64,000 nt of DNA from Rhizobium ruizarguesonis (GCF_012349115.1 NZ_PQIG01000063.1:1-64000), one strand, 5' to 3'; counted from the stretch's first letter, positions 1-10,241 are shown. Translations and numbers: made by a program. The notes: a model not told the origin generated them from the sequence alone.

Positions 1-14
1 TGTCCCAATGAATC

Positions 15-44
15 ACAAACCCCTGGACGGTGCCAGGGGTTTGT
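15..44 (+). terminator. Perfect 12-bp hairpin at the window edge
   Basis: Bases 15-26 pair perfectly with 33-44 around a 6-nt loop. The right arm ends in only a short T-rich stretch, so it may be the 3' end of a transcript whose gene lies to the left of the window. Confidence 0.45.
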
Positions 45-54
45 CAGCAGTCTG

Positions 55-79
55 AGGCCGGCAAATCGCCGGCCTTTTT
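55..79 (+). terminator. Rho-independent terminator reading rightward
   Basis: An 8-bp GC-rich stem (55-62 with 68-75) and a 5-nt loop are followed directly by a run of T. With the hairpin at 15-44 it suggests a gene on the + strand ending just outside the window. It also separates that unit from the minus-strand protease gene that ends at 100. Confidence 0.65.
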
Positions 80-99
80 CACATTCTCTATTGCAACCT

Positions 100-699
100 T
101 TACCGCAGCGCGCCGACCAGGACGTCGCGACCGTTCTCGATGGTGACCCAGCGGCCGGCATTGTAGCTCGACTGGCGCTTGACGAAGGAATAGGGCGTTC
201 CAAACCATGGCTTGACGTCGGAGGCGAGGTTGTCGAGCACGAAATCGCCCTCGGCGGTACGCAGCGTCAGCACCGCATGGCCTTCGCCATCCGGCTTGCG
301 CACGACGGTCATCAGCAGATCGGCGGCCGAAAAGCCGCGCTGGATCAGCATGCGGCGCTTCAGCAGCGCGAAATCTTCGCAGTCGCCGGCAGTGGTCGGA
401 TAGGCCCAGACCTCATCCTTGCCGTAGATTTCCTTGTCGGTCATCGGCGTGATCGTGCGGTTGACCGTGGCGTTGACCGAACGCACGACCGACCAGCTTG
501 CAGCGGTCATGGCGACCGGGCCGGAATTGCGGTTTGCACCGCATTCACTGCGGTGGATCTGACAGAAATCGTAGTGGCCGATCGGCTGTGAGGTGGCATT
601 GCCTGTCACCATGGAAGCATTTCTGCTGGGGGCCGGTATGGCGGCCGTCGCCATCGCAAACATGGCCATCATGGCCACAAAGATACCCTTGATCCGCAC
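100..699 (-). CDS. Transglutaminase-like cysteine proteinase (BTLCP family), exported
   Basis: The 199-aa protein has an N-terminal hydrophobic stretch (FVAMMAMFAMATAA) that looks like a signal peptide, followed by a transglutaminase-like core. The catalytic-type Cys is in GDCEDFALLKR, the His in GEGHAVLTLR, and the Asp in VLDNL, the order expected for bacterial transglutaminase-like cysteine proteinases (DUF920). Family members are periplasmic, and some cleave adhesins under c-di-GMP control; whether this one does is unknown. I chose the GTG at 699 because AGGAAAG lies 7 nt upstream and the signal peptide begins there. An ATG at 738 would add 13 charged residues. No partner adhesin or LapD-like gene is adjacent. 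Confidence 0.85.
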   Translation of the reverse strand: MRIKGIFVAMMAMFAMATAAIPAPSRNASMVTGNATSQPIGHYDFCQIHRSECGANRNSGPVAMTAASWSVVRSVNATVNRTITPMTDKEIYGKDEVWAYPTTAGDCEDFALLKRRMLIQRGFSAADLLMTVVRKPDGEGHAVLTLRTAEGDFVLDNLASDVKPWFGTPYSFVKRQSSYNAGRWVTIENGRDVLVGALR

Positions 700-853
700 G
701 CCCGCTCTTTCCTCGCATCGCCCCTTATTTATTAACAAAGTGTTAATGGAGAGGGCCCAAAAGAGTCAATCGTTACTTCTTGGGAGCACCTTGCAACTCG
801 TCGACATGGTTAAAATGCAACAAGCCCGGGAGCTTACTTTCGGCCGATGCTAT

Positions 854-1693
854 TCAGGCGGGCATCTGCCTATTTGTTGATGAACGGATGATGCCTTTGA
901 CGGCACTCAAGAGAAGCGCGATATCGCCGGGGCGGGAAAGGCGATGGTCGCCGTCGCGGATGAAGGTCAGCACCACGTCGTCGGCGGGAAGATGCTCGAC
1001 CAGTTTCATCGCATGCGCATGCGGCACGTCGGGGTCTTTCATGCCTTGGAGGATATGCACCGGGCAGCCCGTTTCGATAATGCCGTCGAGCACCCGGTTC
1101 TCGCGGCCGTCCTCGATCAGCGCCCGTGTATAGATGTTCGGTTCCGGGCTGTATTGCGAACGCTCTTCGAAATAGCCGCGCTCCGCCAGCGACTTCAGCT
1201 CCTTAGCCTTGAGGTTCGGCTCGATCAGCTCGGAGGTGAATTCGGGCGCCGGCGCGATCAGCACCATCCCTGCGAGCTCTGGCCCTGCGAGCTTTGGGCC
1301 ACCCTGCCGTACAAGCTCCTGCGCCAGCCTGAGCGCGATCCAGCCGCCCATCGAAGAGCCGACGAGGATCACGCGTTCGGGGGCGACATGGCGGATGACG
1401 GCAAGCGCCTCCTCCAGCCAGCGCGAGATCGTGCCGTCGCCGAAGCTGCCGCCGGAAAGCCCGTGGCCGGAGTAATCGAGGCGGATGCAGGCAAGCCCAA
1501 GTTCCGCCGCCAGCCCGTCGAGTTCCACCGCCTTGGTGCCGCTCATGTCGGAGCGGTAGCCGGACAGCCAGACGAGCGCCGGTGCGCCATTGCCGCCCTG
1601 CGCGGGGCGGACAAGCATGGCGATCTCACGCGCCGCCTCACCCTCGCCGACCGTCAGGAACTGCGGCTGGGCATTGGACAACTGATCGGACAT
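854..1693 (-). CDS. Alpha/beta hydrolase
   Basis: This 279-aa protein has the alpha/beta hydrolase layout. The nucleophile elbow is GSSMGG (Ser nucleophile) after a strand VILVG, there is an Asp region (GMKDPDVP) and a C-terminal His (GDGDHRLS-type). The length is typical for serine esterases or acyl-peptidase-like hydrolases, and the substrate cannot be read from sequence. There is no signal peptide, so it is probably cytosolic. The ATG at 1693 is preceded by AGGAG. It stands alone, divergent from infC. An imperfect in-frame 15-bp tandem duplication at 1269-1298 gives a repeated Leu-Ala-Gly-Pro type motif in the cap region. Confidence 0.8.
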   Translation of the reverse strand: MSDQLSNAQPQFLTVGEGEAAREIAMLVRPAQGGNGAPALVWLSGYRSDMSGTKAVELDGLAAELGLACIRLDYSGHGLSGGSFGDGTISRWLEEALAVIRHVAPERVILVGSSMGGWIALRLAQELVRQGGPKLAGPELAGMVLIAPAPEFTSELIEPNLKAKELKSLAERGYFEERSQYSPEPNIYTRALIEDGRENRVLDGIIETGCPVHILQGMKDPDVPHAHAMKLVEHLPADDVVLTFIRDGDHRLSRPGDIALLLSAVKGIIRSSTNRQMPA

Positions 1694-1856
1694 CGGCGAA
1701 ACTCCTGTTGTTTTGGCCTATAAAACAGATTCTTGGCAGGCTGACAGCGGGTGATTTTTCCGCTAAAGGATGATATTGACTCCGTTGCAGCGATGACGCG
1801 ACACGTTTGTGCACCCCTGATTGGGAGCGCGATGCTGCAACGTTCCGAAACAACGC

Positions 1857-1874
1857 GAGGAGAATACGACCATT
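1857..1874 (+). promoter_or_regulatory. infC: infC ribosome binding site and AUU start codon
   Basis: GAGGAG (1857-1862) sits 9 nt before ATT (1872-1874), which opens the conserved IF-3 N terminus ([10 protein letters not shown]). No ATG, GTG or TTG at a suitable distance gives the same N terminus. The first in-frame ATG, at 1821, would add 17 residues without family resemblance. An AUU start on infC is known in enterobacteria, where IF-3 itself discriminates against it and so represses its own synthesis. The same autoregulation is inferred here. Confidence 0.85.
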
Positions 1875-2408
1875 CGCAGACCTTTTAAAACCGACGCGCC
1901 CGTGAAGGACGGACCGCGCTCGAACCGTGAAATCCGCATTCCCAAAGTTCAGCTGATCGGGGCTGACGGAGAGAATATGGGCGTCGTGCCTACCGACCAG
2001 GCCTTGAGAATGGCGGAAGAAGCCGGCCTCGATCTCGTCGAAATTTCCCCCAATGTCGAACCGCCTGTGTGCAAGATCCTCGATCTGGGCAAGCTGAAAT
2101 ATGCCAACCAGAAGAAGGCTGCCGAGGCGCGCAAGAAGCAGAAGATCGTCGAAGTCAAAGAAATCAAGATGCGCCCGAACATCGACACCCATGATTATGA
2201 GGTGAAGATGAAGGCGATGGGTCGCTTCTTCGACGAAGGCGACAAGGTCAAGGTGACGCTGAAGTTCCGCGGCCGTGAAATGGCCCACCAGGAACTCGGC
2301 ATGAAGCTTCTGCAGCAGGTCAAGGCCGATACGATCGAGTTCGCCAAGGTCGAAGCCGAACCCAAGCTCGAAGGCCGCCAGATGATGATGGTGCTGGCGC
2401 CGAAGTAA
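1872..2408 (+). CDS. infC: Translation initiation factor IF-3
   Basis: IF-3 binds the 30S subunit, blocks premature 50S joining and checks the start codon-initiator tRNA pairing. Read from the ATT at 1872 it is 178 aa, a normal length. The N-terminal domain carries the [13 protein letters not shown] strand and the [12 protein letters not shown] segment. A lysine-rich linker (residues about 72-88) leads to the C-terminal domain with [15 protein letters not shown] and FRGREMAH, the IF-3 signature region. It lies upstream of rpmI-rplT and pheST, a classic arrangement, but a terminator and a separate promoter divide it from rpmI. It is probably autoregulated through the AUU start. Confidence 0.97.
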   Translation: MRRPFKTDAPVKDGPRSNREIRIPKVQLIGADGENMGVVPTDQALRMAEEAGLDLVEISPNVEPPVCKILDLGKLKYANQKKAAEARKKQKIVEVKEIKMRPNIDTHDYEVKMKAMGRFFDEGDKVKVTLKFRGREMAHQELGMKLLQQVKADTIEFAKVEAEPKLEGRQMMMVLAPK

Positions 2409-2432
2409 GCGCCAGGCAGTTTTTCGCCCAAG

Positions 2433-2454
2433 GCCGTCCGCAAGGGCGGCTTTT
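2433..2454 (+). terminator. Terminator after infC
   Basis: A 7-bp GC-rich stem with one G-U pair (2433-2439 with 2444-2450) and a GCAA tetraloop is followed by TTTT, starting 25 bases after the infC stop. It should reduce read-through from infC into rpmI-rplT. Confidence 0.7.
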
Positions 2455-2521
2455 GTGCTTTCTGCCATTCTGCTTTGGGCCGGTGTATTTTTGGATGCGC
2501 GAAGATTCCTCCGCGGCCCCG

Positions 2522-2550
2522 TTGCACTTTCATGACGCTGCGGTTATAAG
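2522..2550 (+). promoter_or_regulatory. Probable sigma-70 promoter for rpmI-rplT
   Basis: TTGCAC (2522-2527) and TATAAG (2545-2550) are separated by 17 bp, close to the housekeeping consensus. This leaves a leader of about 180 nt before the rpmI start at 2736. Ribosomal protein L20 represses its own operon through a leader in other bacteria. I could not recognise that structure here, but the leader is long enough to hold one. Confidence 0.6.
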
Positions 2551-2735
2551 CGCGCGTCCGAACTGACCGGCAGGGCATGCCGTGGCAGTTTCGAATGCTT
2601 GCGGAACGGTTCGTCGCCGATGCCGCAGATCAACAACAAACGCTCCCGCACCTTGTTGCGACGGCCGGAGAACCGGACTTCGCGAGAAGGGCTTTTTTTG
2701 ATAAAGCGCGCAGGGAGGACAGAAGGAGTAGCAAA

Positions 2736-2939
2736 ATGCCCAAGATGAAGACGAAGTCCTCTGCCAAGAAGCGGTTCAAGATCACCGCAACCGGCAAGGT
2801 CAAGGCTGCCGCTGCTGGCAAGCGCCATGGCATGATCAAGCGTTCCAACAAGTTCATTCGCGATGCACGTGGCACCATGGTTCTCGCAGAACCGGATGGC
2901 CGCAAGGTTATCAAGAATTACCTGCCGAACGGTCTCTGA
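2736..2939 (+). CDS. rpmI: 50S ribosomal protein L35
   Basis: This very basic 67-aa protein begins [15 protein letters not shown] and ends in KNYLPNGL, both typical of L35, a large-subunit protein that packs into 23S rRNA. The ATG at 2736 follows AAGGAG at a good distance. The reading frame stays open upstream to 2577, but those residues do not resemble L35 and are not counted. It is the first gene of an rpmI-rplT pair with a 38-nt gap. Confidence 0.97.
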   Translation: MPKMKTKSSAKKRFKITATGKVKAAAAGKRHGMIKRSNKFIRDARGTMVLAEPDGRKVIKNYLPNGL

Positions 2940-2977
2940 GACTCGTCCGCGAACGCTAGATTTAAGGAGATCATGAT

Positions 2978-3382
2978 ATGGCACGTGTAAAAAGAGGCGT
3001 CACCTCTCATGCCAAGCACAAGAAGGTTCTGAAGGCAGCAAAGGGCTTTTACGGCCGCCGCAAGAACACCATCCGTACCGCCAAGGCTGCTGTCGATCGT
3101 TCGAAGCAGTACGCCTACCGCGACCGCAAGGTCAACAAGCGCAACTTCCGTGCGCTTTGGATCCAGCGCATCAACGCCGCTGTGCGTGAATTCGGCCTGA
3201 CCTACGGCCGCTTCATCGACGGCCTGAACAAGGCTGGCATCGAAGTCGACCGCAAGGTTCTCTCCGACATGGCGATCCACGAGCCGGAAGCATTCGGCGC
3301 GCTGGTCAGCGCTGCCAAGAAGGCTCTTGAATACCTCAAGGAAGCCGGCACGGCGAACGAGTTTGAAGGCGCGGTCAAGTAA
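2978..3382 (+). CDS. rplT: 50S ribosomal protein L20
   Basis: The 134-aa L20 protein binds 23S rRNA early in large-subunit assembly and is a translational repressor of its own operon in several bacteria. The basic N-terminal tail ([16 protein letters not shown]) and the central [20 protein letters not shown] helix region are characteristic. The start follows TAAGGAG. Its length is a little above the usual 117-120 aa because of a C-terminal extension ending in FEGAVK. A strong terminator follows at 3420. Confidence 0.97.
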
Positions 3383-3419
3383 CCAGCGCTTCCCAAGCTT
3401 TTGAATTTATGATTTTGGG

Positions 3420-3457
3420 AAACCCGCGCTGGTTTGGGCTAGCGCGGGTTTTTCTTT
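3420..3457 (+). terminator. Terminator after rplT
   Basis: An 11-bp perfect stem (3420-3430 with 3441-3451) and a 10-nt loop lead into a T-rich run. It ends the rpmI-rplT transcript and implies that pheST has its own promoter. A perfect 16-bp GC palindrome at 3470-3485 lies just beyond it, in the pheS leader. Confidence 0.85.
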
Positions 3458-3532
3458 CTTTATATTCCTGGCGCCGGCCGGCGCCGCCTGCCTCCCGATC
3501 GCCCGCCTGATACTGGACGGAAAGAAGTGACA

Positions 3533-4615
3533 ATGTCAGATATCAACCAGCTCAACACATCGCTGCTCGCCGAAATCGCCGCTGCCGATGACGAGACGGC
3601 GCTTGAAGCCGTGCGCGTTTCCGCCCTCGGCAAGAAGGGATCCGTCTCCGAACTGTTGAAGACGCTCGGCGCCATGACGCCGGAGGAGCGCCAGAGCAAG
3701 GGCGCGGCGATCAACGTTCTGAAGAACGCGGTGACCGAGGCGCTCACCGCCCGCAAGACGACGCTGCGGCAAGCGGCGATCGATGCGCGGCTGAAGGCCG
3801 AGACGGTCGACGTCAGCCTGCCGGTGCGCTCTTCGCCCGCCGAGCGCGGCCGTATCCATCCGATCAGCCAGATCGTCGACGAGATCACCGCGATCTTCGC
3901 CGACATGGGCTTCTCGATCGCCGAAGGTCCCGACATCGAGACCGATTATTACAATTTCACCGCGCTGAATTTCCCCGAAGGCCATCCGGCTCGCGAGATG
4001 CACGACACCTTCTTCTTCAACCCGGATGAGAATGGTGAGCGCAAGGTTCTGCGCACCCATACCTCGCCGGTGCAGGTGCGCACCATGGAGGCGCAGACAC
4101 CGCCGATCCGCATCATCATTCCCGGCAAGACCTACCGCCAGGACTCGGACGCCACGCATTCGCCGATGTTCCATCAGGTCGAAGGCCTGGTCGTCGACAA
4201 GAAGGCCAATGTCGCCAACCTCCGCTGGGTGCTGGAAGAATTCTGCAAGACCTTCTTCGAGGTCGACAGCGTGACGATGCGTTTCCGCCCGTCCTTCTTC
4301 CCCTTCACCGAGCCCTCTTTCGAGGTCGATATCCAGTGCGACCGCTCCGGCCCGATCGTCAAGTTCGGCGAGGGTACCGACTGGATGGAAATCCTCGGCT
4401 GCGGCATGGTCCACCCGAACGTGCTGCGTTACGGCGGGCTCGATCCGGACGAATATCAGGGTTTTGCCTGGGGCATGGGCCTCGACCGCATCGCCATGCT
4501 GAAATACGGCATGCCCGACCTGCGCGACTTCTTCAACGCCGACGTCCGCTGGATGACGCATTACGGCTTCCGCCCGCTCGACATGCCGACGCTGTTCGGC
4601 GGCCTCAGCGCTTGA
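3533..4615 (+). CDS. pheS: Phenylalanyl-tRNA synthetase alpha subunit
   Basis: The 360-aa catalytic subunit of the alpha2-beta2 class II synthetase charges tRNA-Phe. An N-terminal coiled-coil region (residues 1-90) precedes the class II core. The core has motif 1 ([16 protein letters not shown]), motif 2 ([12 protein letters not shown] with the following [19 protein letters not shown]) and motif 3 ([14 protein letters not shown]). The ATG at 3533 was preferred to the GTG at 3527 because of its spacing from GGAAAG. It is followed after 16 nt by pheT in a two-gene operon. Confidence 0.97.
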   Translation: MSDINQLNTSLLAEIAAADDETALEAVRVSALGKKGSVSELLKTLGAMTPEERQSKGAAINVLKNAVTEALTARKTTLRQAAIDARLKAETVDVSLPVRSSPAERGRIHPISQIVDEITAIFADMGFSIAEGPDIETDYYNFTALNFPEGHPAREMHDTFFFNPDENGERKVLRTHTSPVQVRTMEAQTPPIRIIIPGKTYRQDSDATHSPMFHQVEGLVVDKKANVANLRWVLEEFCKTFFEVDSVTMRFRPSFFPFTEPSFEVDIQCDRSGPIVKFGEGTDWMEILGCGMVHPNVLRYGGLDPDEYQGFAWGMGLDRIAMLKYGMPDLRDFFNADVRWMTHYGFRPLDMPTLFGGLSA

Positions 4616-4631
4616 ACGGAGAATTGGGACG

Positions 4632-7055
4632 ATGAAATTCACGCTCTCCTGGCTGAAAGAGCATCTGGAAACGGATGCCGGCCTCGATGAAATCTGCACG
4701 CGCCTCACCGAGATCGGACTGGAGGTCGAGGATGTCGACGACAAGGCGGCCTTCAAGCCCTTCGTTATCGCCAGGGTCGTCTCGGCCGAAAAACATCCGC
4801 AGGCCGATCGCCTGAAGGTGCTGATGGTCGATACCGGTTCCGGCGCACCGGTCCAGGTCGTCTGCGGCGCTCCGAATGCGCGCGCCGGTCTCGTCGGCGC
4901 CTTCGCAGCGCCCGGAACCTATGTTCCCGGTATCGACGTGACGCTCGCCGTCGGCAATATCCGCGGTGTCGAAAGCCACGGCATGATGTGCTCCGAAAAG
5001 GAGCTGCAGATCTCCGACAGTCACGACGGCATTATCGACCTGCCCGACGACGCGCCTGTCGGCACGAGCTATGCCACCTACGCTCATCTCGATGATCCGG
5101 TCATCGAGATCAACCTGACACCCAACCGGCCGGACTGCACCTCGATCCACGGCATCGCCCGCGATCTCGCAGCCTCCGGTCTCGGCACGCTGAAGACCCG
5201 GCCCGCGCCGTCCTTCGCCGTCGAAGGCGAGACGCCGGTGAAGCTGACGCTCGATCTCGACGATCCGAAGCTCTGCCCGGGCTTTGCGCTGCGCCTCGTG
5301 CGCGGCGTCAGGAACGACCCGAGCCCGCGCTGGATGCAGCAGCGGCTGATCGCCATCGGCCTGCGCCCCATCAACGCGCTGGTTGATGTCACCAATTACA
5401 TGACCTTCGATCAGGGGCGGCCGATCCACGTCTTCGACGCTGCCAAGATCAACGGCAACCTGACCGTCCGCCGCGCCGCCGAAGGCGAGACGGTGCTGGC
5501 GCTCGACCAGCGCGAATACAAGCTCTCGCCGAACAACGTCGTCATCTCCGATGATAATGGCATCGAGTCGATCGGCGGCATCATGGGCGGCGAACATTCC
5601 GGCTGCGACGAGAACACCGTCGACGTGCTGATCGAATCCGCCCTCTGGGACCCGATGAACATCGCCAAGTCGGGCCGCAGCCTCGGCATCATCACCGATG
5701 CCCGCTACCGCTTCGAACGCGGCGTCGATCCGGACTATATGGTCCCCGGTCTCGAACGCACGACGGAACTGGTGCTGGAACTGTGCGGCGGCAAGGCCGC
5801 CAAGGCCGAGATCGTCGGTTACCAGGGTTATGAACCGAAGATCGTCGATTTCCCCTATTCTGAGGTCAAGCGCCTGACGGGCCTCAACGTCTCGAATGAG
5901 GAAAGCAACACGATTCTGACGCGCCTCGGCTTCAAGGTCTCCGGTTCCGGCGAGCGCGTCTCCGTCGCCGTTCCCTCCTGGCGCCCCGATGTCGATGGCA
6001 AGGCCGATCTCGTCGAGGAGGTCATGCGCATCCACGGCGTCGACAATATCAAGCCGGCGCCGCTCGAAAGCCATACGGCCGTCAACGGCAAGATCCTGAC
6101 GACGCTGCAGATCCGCACCCGCCTCGCCAAGCGGGCGCTGGCCGCGCGCGGCATGCTCGAAGCCGTCACCTGGTCGTTCATTCCGGAAGACCAGGCAAAG
6201 CTCTTCGGCGGCGGTTCGCCCGCCCTCAAGCTTGCCAACCCGATCGCCGCCGAAATGTCGGATATGCGCCCCTCGCTTCTGCCGGGCCTGCTGACCGCAG
6301 CGCAGCGCAATGCCGACAAGGGTTACGGCGACGTCGCGCTCTTCGAGGTCTCCGGCACTTATGAGAACGACAGGCCGGAGGGTCAGCGCCGCGTTGCCGG
6401 CGGCATCCGCCGCGGCACGGCCTCGCTTGCCGGCGCCGGTCGCGCCTGGTCGAACACCGCCAAGGGCGGCGGCAAGCCGGTCGACGTCTTTGACGCCAAG
6501 GCCGACGCGCTCGCGGTCATCGAAGCCTGCGGCCTCCCGATGGGCAATATCCAGATCGAGCAGGGCGGGCCGGAATGGTATCATCCCGGCCGCTCCGGCA
6601 CGATCAAGATGGGGCCGAAAGTCGTGCTCGGCTATTTCGGCGAATTCCATCCGCTGACACTGGAAGCGCTCGATGTCTCCGGCGCGCTGTGCGGCTTCGA
6701 AGTCTATGTCGACGCCATGCCGGACGCCAAGCGCAAGGCGACGCGCACCAAGCCGGCGCTCGAACTGTCGCCCTTCCAGGTCGTGCGGCGTGACTTTGCC
6801 TTCGTCGTCGACAAGACGGTGGAAGCCGGCGCCATCGTCAAGGCCGCCACAGGCGCCGACCGCAAGCTGGTAACCGGCGTCAACGTCTTCGATATCTTCG
6901 AGGGCGCATCGGTTGGCGACGGCAAGAAGTCGGTGGCGATCGAGGTGCAGATCCAGCCGGTCGAGCGCACGCTGACGGACGAGGATTTCGAGGCGCTGAC
7001 GCAGAAGATCGTCGCCAGCGTTGCGAAATTCACCGGCGGTGTCCTCAGAAGCTGA
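4632..7055 (+). CDS. pheT: Phenylalanyl-tRNA synthetase beta subunit
   Basis: This 807-aa subunit has the full set of beta-subunit modules. There is an N-terminal tRNA-binding OB domain (residues about 40-150, [16 protein letters not shown]), B3/4 editing domains (about 210-400) that hydrolyse Tyr-tRNA-Phe, and B5 (about 405-475). A catalytic-like core follows, and a C-terminal ferredoxin-fold anticodon-binding domain (about 715-807, [12 protein letters not shown]). The length is normal and no frame break is seen. It pairs with pheS and is closed by the terminator at 7082. Confidence 0.97.
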   Translation: MKFTLSWLKEHLETDAGLDEICTRLTEIGLEVEDVDDKAAFKPFVIARVVSAEKHPQADRLKVLMVDTGSGAPVQVVCGAPNARAGLVGAFAAPGTYVPGIDVTLAVGNIRGVESHGMMCSEKELQISDSHDGIIDLPDDAPVGTSYATYAHLDDPVIEINLTPNRPDCTSIHGIARDLAASGLGTLKTRPAPSFAVEGETPVKLTLDLDDPKLCPGFALRLVRGVRNDPSPRWMQQRLIAIGLRPINALVDVTNYMTFDQGRPIHVFDAAKINGNLTVRRAAEGETVLALDQREYKLSPNNVVISDDNGIESIGGIMGGEHSGCDENTVDVLIESALWDPMNIAKSGRSLGIITDARYRFERGVDPDYMVPGLERTTELVLELCGGKAAKAEIVGYQGYEPKIVDFPYSEVKRLTGLNVSNEESNTILTRLGFKVSGSGERVSVAVPSWRPDVDGKADLVEEVMRIHGVDNIKPAPLESHTAVNGKILTTLQIRTRLAKRALAARGMLEAVTWSFIPEDQAKLFGGGSPALKLANPIAAEMSDMRPSLLPGLLTAAQRNADKGYGDVALFEVSGTYENDRPEGQRRVAGGIRRGTASLAGAGRAWSNTAKGGGKPVDVFDAKADALAVIEACGLPMGNIQIEQGGPEWYHPGRSGTIKMGPKVVLGYFGEFHPLTLEALDVSGALCGFEVYVDAMPDAKRKATRTKPALELSPFQVVRRDFAFVVDKTVEAGAIVKAATGADRKLVTGVNVFDIFEGASVGDGKKSVAIEVQIQPVERTLTDEDFEALTQKIVASVAKFTGGVLRS

Positions 7056-7081
7056 GCTTCACCCAACGTCGTCAAATAATG

Positions 7082-7110
7082 GACCGGTCGCGAATAGCGG
7101 CCGGTCTTTT
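7082..7110 (+). terminator. Terminator after pheT
   Basis: A 10-bp stem with one G-U pair (7082-7091 with 7097-7106) and a 5-nt loop are followed by TTTT. It lies between two converging genes, pheT and the minus-strand gene ending at 7110. Confidence 0.8.
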
Positions 7111-7469
7111 CACAGATGCAGATGGTAGAGTTTGCTGACGATCGTCCAGCGGCCGTCGATCTTCAGCAGCGAGAGATAATCGGTAAAGCGCATGCCGGCG
7201 AAATCGTCGGTGACCTTGACGCTTGCCGCATCGCCTTCGACATCGACGCTCTGGATGTCCATGTAGGGCTGCGTGCCGGGCGGCGCCGGCTCCTCCTGCA
7301 GGATCGCGGCGATGAATTCGTCCCGCGTCAGCCACTCGACGGCATTTTCGTAATGGCCGATGATCGAGCTTTTCGGATGAAAGGCCTTTTTCAAGGCTGC
7401 CTCATTGGCGAAGGCCATGCCTTCGACATAGAGATGAACCGTCTGTTCGACTGCCTGCCTGTCCGACAT
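7110..7469 (-). CDS. NTF2-like (putative lumazine-binding / SnoaL-type) small protein
   Basis: The 119-aa protein has the cone-shaped NTF2-like pattern: an N-terminal helix (VEQTVHLYVEGMAFAN), the FHPKSSIIGHYEN strand, and alternating strands ending in a conserved DGRWTIVSKLYHL, as in the 'putative lumazine-binding' family. Such proteins are small cytosolic enzymes or ligand binders, and no catalytic residue can be assigned. It may be co-transcribed with the aldo/keto reductase upstream (91-nt gap), although a hairpin lies between them. Confidence 0.75.
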   Translation of the reverse strand: MSDRQAVEQTVHLYVEGMAFANEAALKKAFHPKSSIIGHYENAVEWLTRDEFIAAILQEEPAPPGTQPYMDIQSVDVEGDAASVKVTDDFAGMRFTDYLSLLKIDGRWTIVSKLYHLHL

Positions 7470-7524
7470 ATTTTCATCCCGTTCTCCGAGATGGCGTTAG
7501 ATAGTTTCGCCAGCCCCGAAGGCA

Positions 7525-7555
7525 AGCCCGGCCGGTTGCGCCGACCGGGCTTTTT
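7525..7555. terminator. Terminator-like hairpin between two minus-strand genes
   Basis: An 11-bp stem with one mismatch (7525-7535 with 7541-7551) has its T-run on the + strand. On the minus strand, where both neighbours are read, it ends the reductase gene with a strong stem but only two T residues. Its function as a minus-strand terminator is therefore uncertain. Confidence 0.45.
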
Positions 7556-7560
7556 CAGGT

Positions 7561-8640
<1,080 letters not shown>

Positions 8641-8789
8641 CTATTAATTCAGAACAGGATTCAGATTTTAGGCCGCCCGGCCTGAAATCATTCTGTTCTG
8701 GATGGGTGCGGTACCCGCAGACCATATCGCTGCGCCATCAATCAGAAAATACATGCAGTTTCTAACAGGTTGTTCTATTATTTCGATCA

Positions 8790-9698
8790 ATGAACAGGAC
8801 ACAGCTCTCGCAACTCGCCGTTCTCGCCGCCGTCTCGGAGCATCGCAGCTTCCGGGCGGCGGCGAAGGAACTCCTCGTCGCGCCCTCGGCAATCAGCCAT
8901 GCGATATCGAGCCTCGAGGAAAGTCTGGGGGTGCGGCTTCTGGCGCGCACCACCCGCAGCGTCGCGCCGACGGAGGAGGGCCGCCTGCTGCTTGAAAGAC
9001 TTCGTCCCGCGCTCGAGGAGATCGACATTGCTCTGGAGGCCGTCCGCGATACGCGCGCCAAGCCGGCCGGAAACCTGCGCATCACCGCGCCGCGCTTCGC
9101 CTCCGATCTGCTGCTCGCTCCGCGGCTCGGCGACTTTCTCAACCTCTATCCCGATATCACCCTGGAGATCGCCAATGAGGATGGCTTCACCGATATCGTC
9201 AAGGAGGGTTTCGACGCCGGTATCCGGCTGGAGGAGAGCCTGGAGGCTGATATGATCGCGGTCAGGGTCTCGCCCGATCTGACGACGGTGATCGCCGCTT
9301 CGCCCGAATATTTCGAGCACCATCCGAAGCCGGAGCATCCGCGCGATCTCGTCCGTCATCGCTGCATCAAGCGGCGCTTCACCAACGGCTCGATCTATCG
9401 CTGGGAATTCGAAAAGGACGGGCAGGAACTCGTCGTTTCGGTCGACGGGCCGCTGATCGTCAGCGAGGATCGGCTGGCCTTGCTTGCGGCGCTAAACGGC
9501 GCCGGCCTTGCCTATCTCTTCGACATGCGGGTCGATGACGAACTGGCGAGCGGCAAGCTTGTGCGGGTGCTGGAAGATTGGTGCGCGCCCTATGCCGGGC
9601 CGTTTCTCTATTATCCCACCCGGCGACAGATGCGCCCGGCGCTGCGCGCCTTCATCGATTTCTTCAGATACAGCGAGCAGGATACGGGCGGCCGGTAA
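8790..9698 (+). CDS. LysR-family transcriptional regulator
   Basis: The 302-aa regulator has an N-terminal winged helix-turn-helix (residues 4-62, FRAAAKELLVAPSAISHAISSLEE) and a periplasmic-binding-like effector domain (about 90-295). The DAGIRLEE and WEFEKDGQE segments place it in the CrgA/PA2220-like subgroup. It is divergent from the aldo/keto reductase at 7561-8556, the usual LysR arrangement, so control of that gene is inferred. Closely similar regulators occur at 28694 and 30345. Confidence 0.92.
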   Translation: MNRTQLSQLAVLAAVSEHRSFRAAAKELLVAPSAISHAISSLEESLGVRLLARTTRSVAPTEEGRLLLERLRPALEEIDIALEAVRDTRAKPAGNLRITAPRFASDLLLAPRLGDFLNLYPDITLEIANEDGFTDIVKEGFDAGIRLEESLEADMIAVRVSPDLTTVIAASPEYFEHHPKPEHPRDLVRHRCIKRRFTNGSIYRWEFEKDGQELVVSVDGPLIVSEDRLALLAALNGAGLAYLFDMRVDDELASGKLVRVLEDWCAPYAGPFLYYPTRRQMRPALRAFIDFFRYSEQDTGGR

Positions 9699-9725
9699 GG
9701 AATGGGAACCGGGCCGCCCGTTCTT
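9685..9725 (+). terminator. Hairpin overlapping the 3' end of the LysR gene
   Basis: Bases 9685-9696 pair with 9708-9720 with a single bulged G, and the stem is followed by TTCTT. The left arm includes the last codons and the stop of the LysR gene. Confidence 0.5.
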
Positions 9726-9743
9726 GCTAGGGTGCCGTGCGCA

Positions 9744-10241
9744 TCAGGCAGCCTTTGCCTTCTGGTTTGCCGCCGTGGTGGCGAGCTGGGAGAGGGTCTT
9801 GTCGGTGGCCGTTTCCTGTTGCAGCGTCTGGTCGAGCAGGCCGACCACCTCCTTGAGACCGAGGGTCGCTGCCCAGGTCTTCAGCGTGCCGTAGCGGGCG
9901 ATTTCATAATGCTCGACGGCCTGGGCAGCCGAAATCAGGCCGGCATCGAGGGCCGCCGTGCCCTTGAATTCCTCCATGATTTCCTCGCCCTCGGCGATGA
10001 TGCCCTGGATCGCCTCGCAGGTCTTGCCCTGGGCGCGTTTGCCGATCAGTTCGAAAACCTGCTGCAGGCGCTCGACCTGGCCTTCGGTTTCCTCGCGGTG
10101 CTTTTCGAAACCCTTCTTCAATTCGGGGGATTGGGCGGCGCGTGCCATCTTCGGCAGGGCGCGCAATATCTGCCGTTCGGCAAAGTAGATGTCCTTCAGC
10201 GTGTCGTAGAAGAGATCTTCCAACGTCTTTTCCTTGGCCAT
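9744..10241 (-). CDS. YciE/YciF-type ferritin-like protein (DUF892)
   Basis: The 165-aa all-helical protein begins with the family hallmark LEDLFYDTLKDIYFAERQILRALPKMA. It continues with helices carrying HREETEGQVERL, EGEEIMEEF and AVEHYEIARYGTL, where Glu and His residues could form a di-iron site as in ferritin-like folds. DUF892 proteins are stress-induced and of uncertain function. The C-terminal tail is Ala/Lys rich. It is divergent from the M15-like gene at 10391. Confidence 0.85.
   Translation of the reverse strand: MAKEKTLEDLFYDTLKDIYFAERQILRALPKMARAAQSPELKKGFEKHREETEGQVERLQQVFELIGKRAQGKTCEAIQGIIAEGEEIMEEFKGTAALDAGLISAAQAVEHYEIARYGTLKTWAATLGLKEVVGLLDQTLQQETATDKTLSQLATTAANQKAKAA

Noticed and set aside
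2577..2735. Open frame upstream of rpmI joined to it
   Set aside because: The extra 53 residues do not resemble L35 and lie between the promoter and the strong ribosome site of rpmI at 2736.
3536..4756. 406-codon frame antisense to pheS
   Set aside because: Same cause as above: third-position GC in pheS leaves the opposite strand open. No family resemblance.
4605..6650. 681-codon open frame antisense to pheT
   Set aside because: It is a mirror of the pheT codon pattern in a GC-rich gene. The translation is low in order, rich in Arg, Ala, Gly and Asp, and has no recognisable domain or ribosome site.
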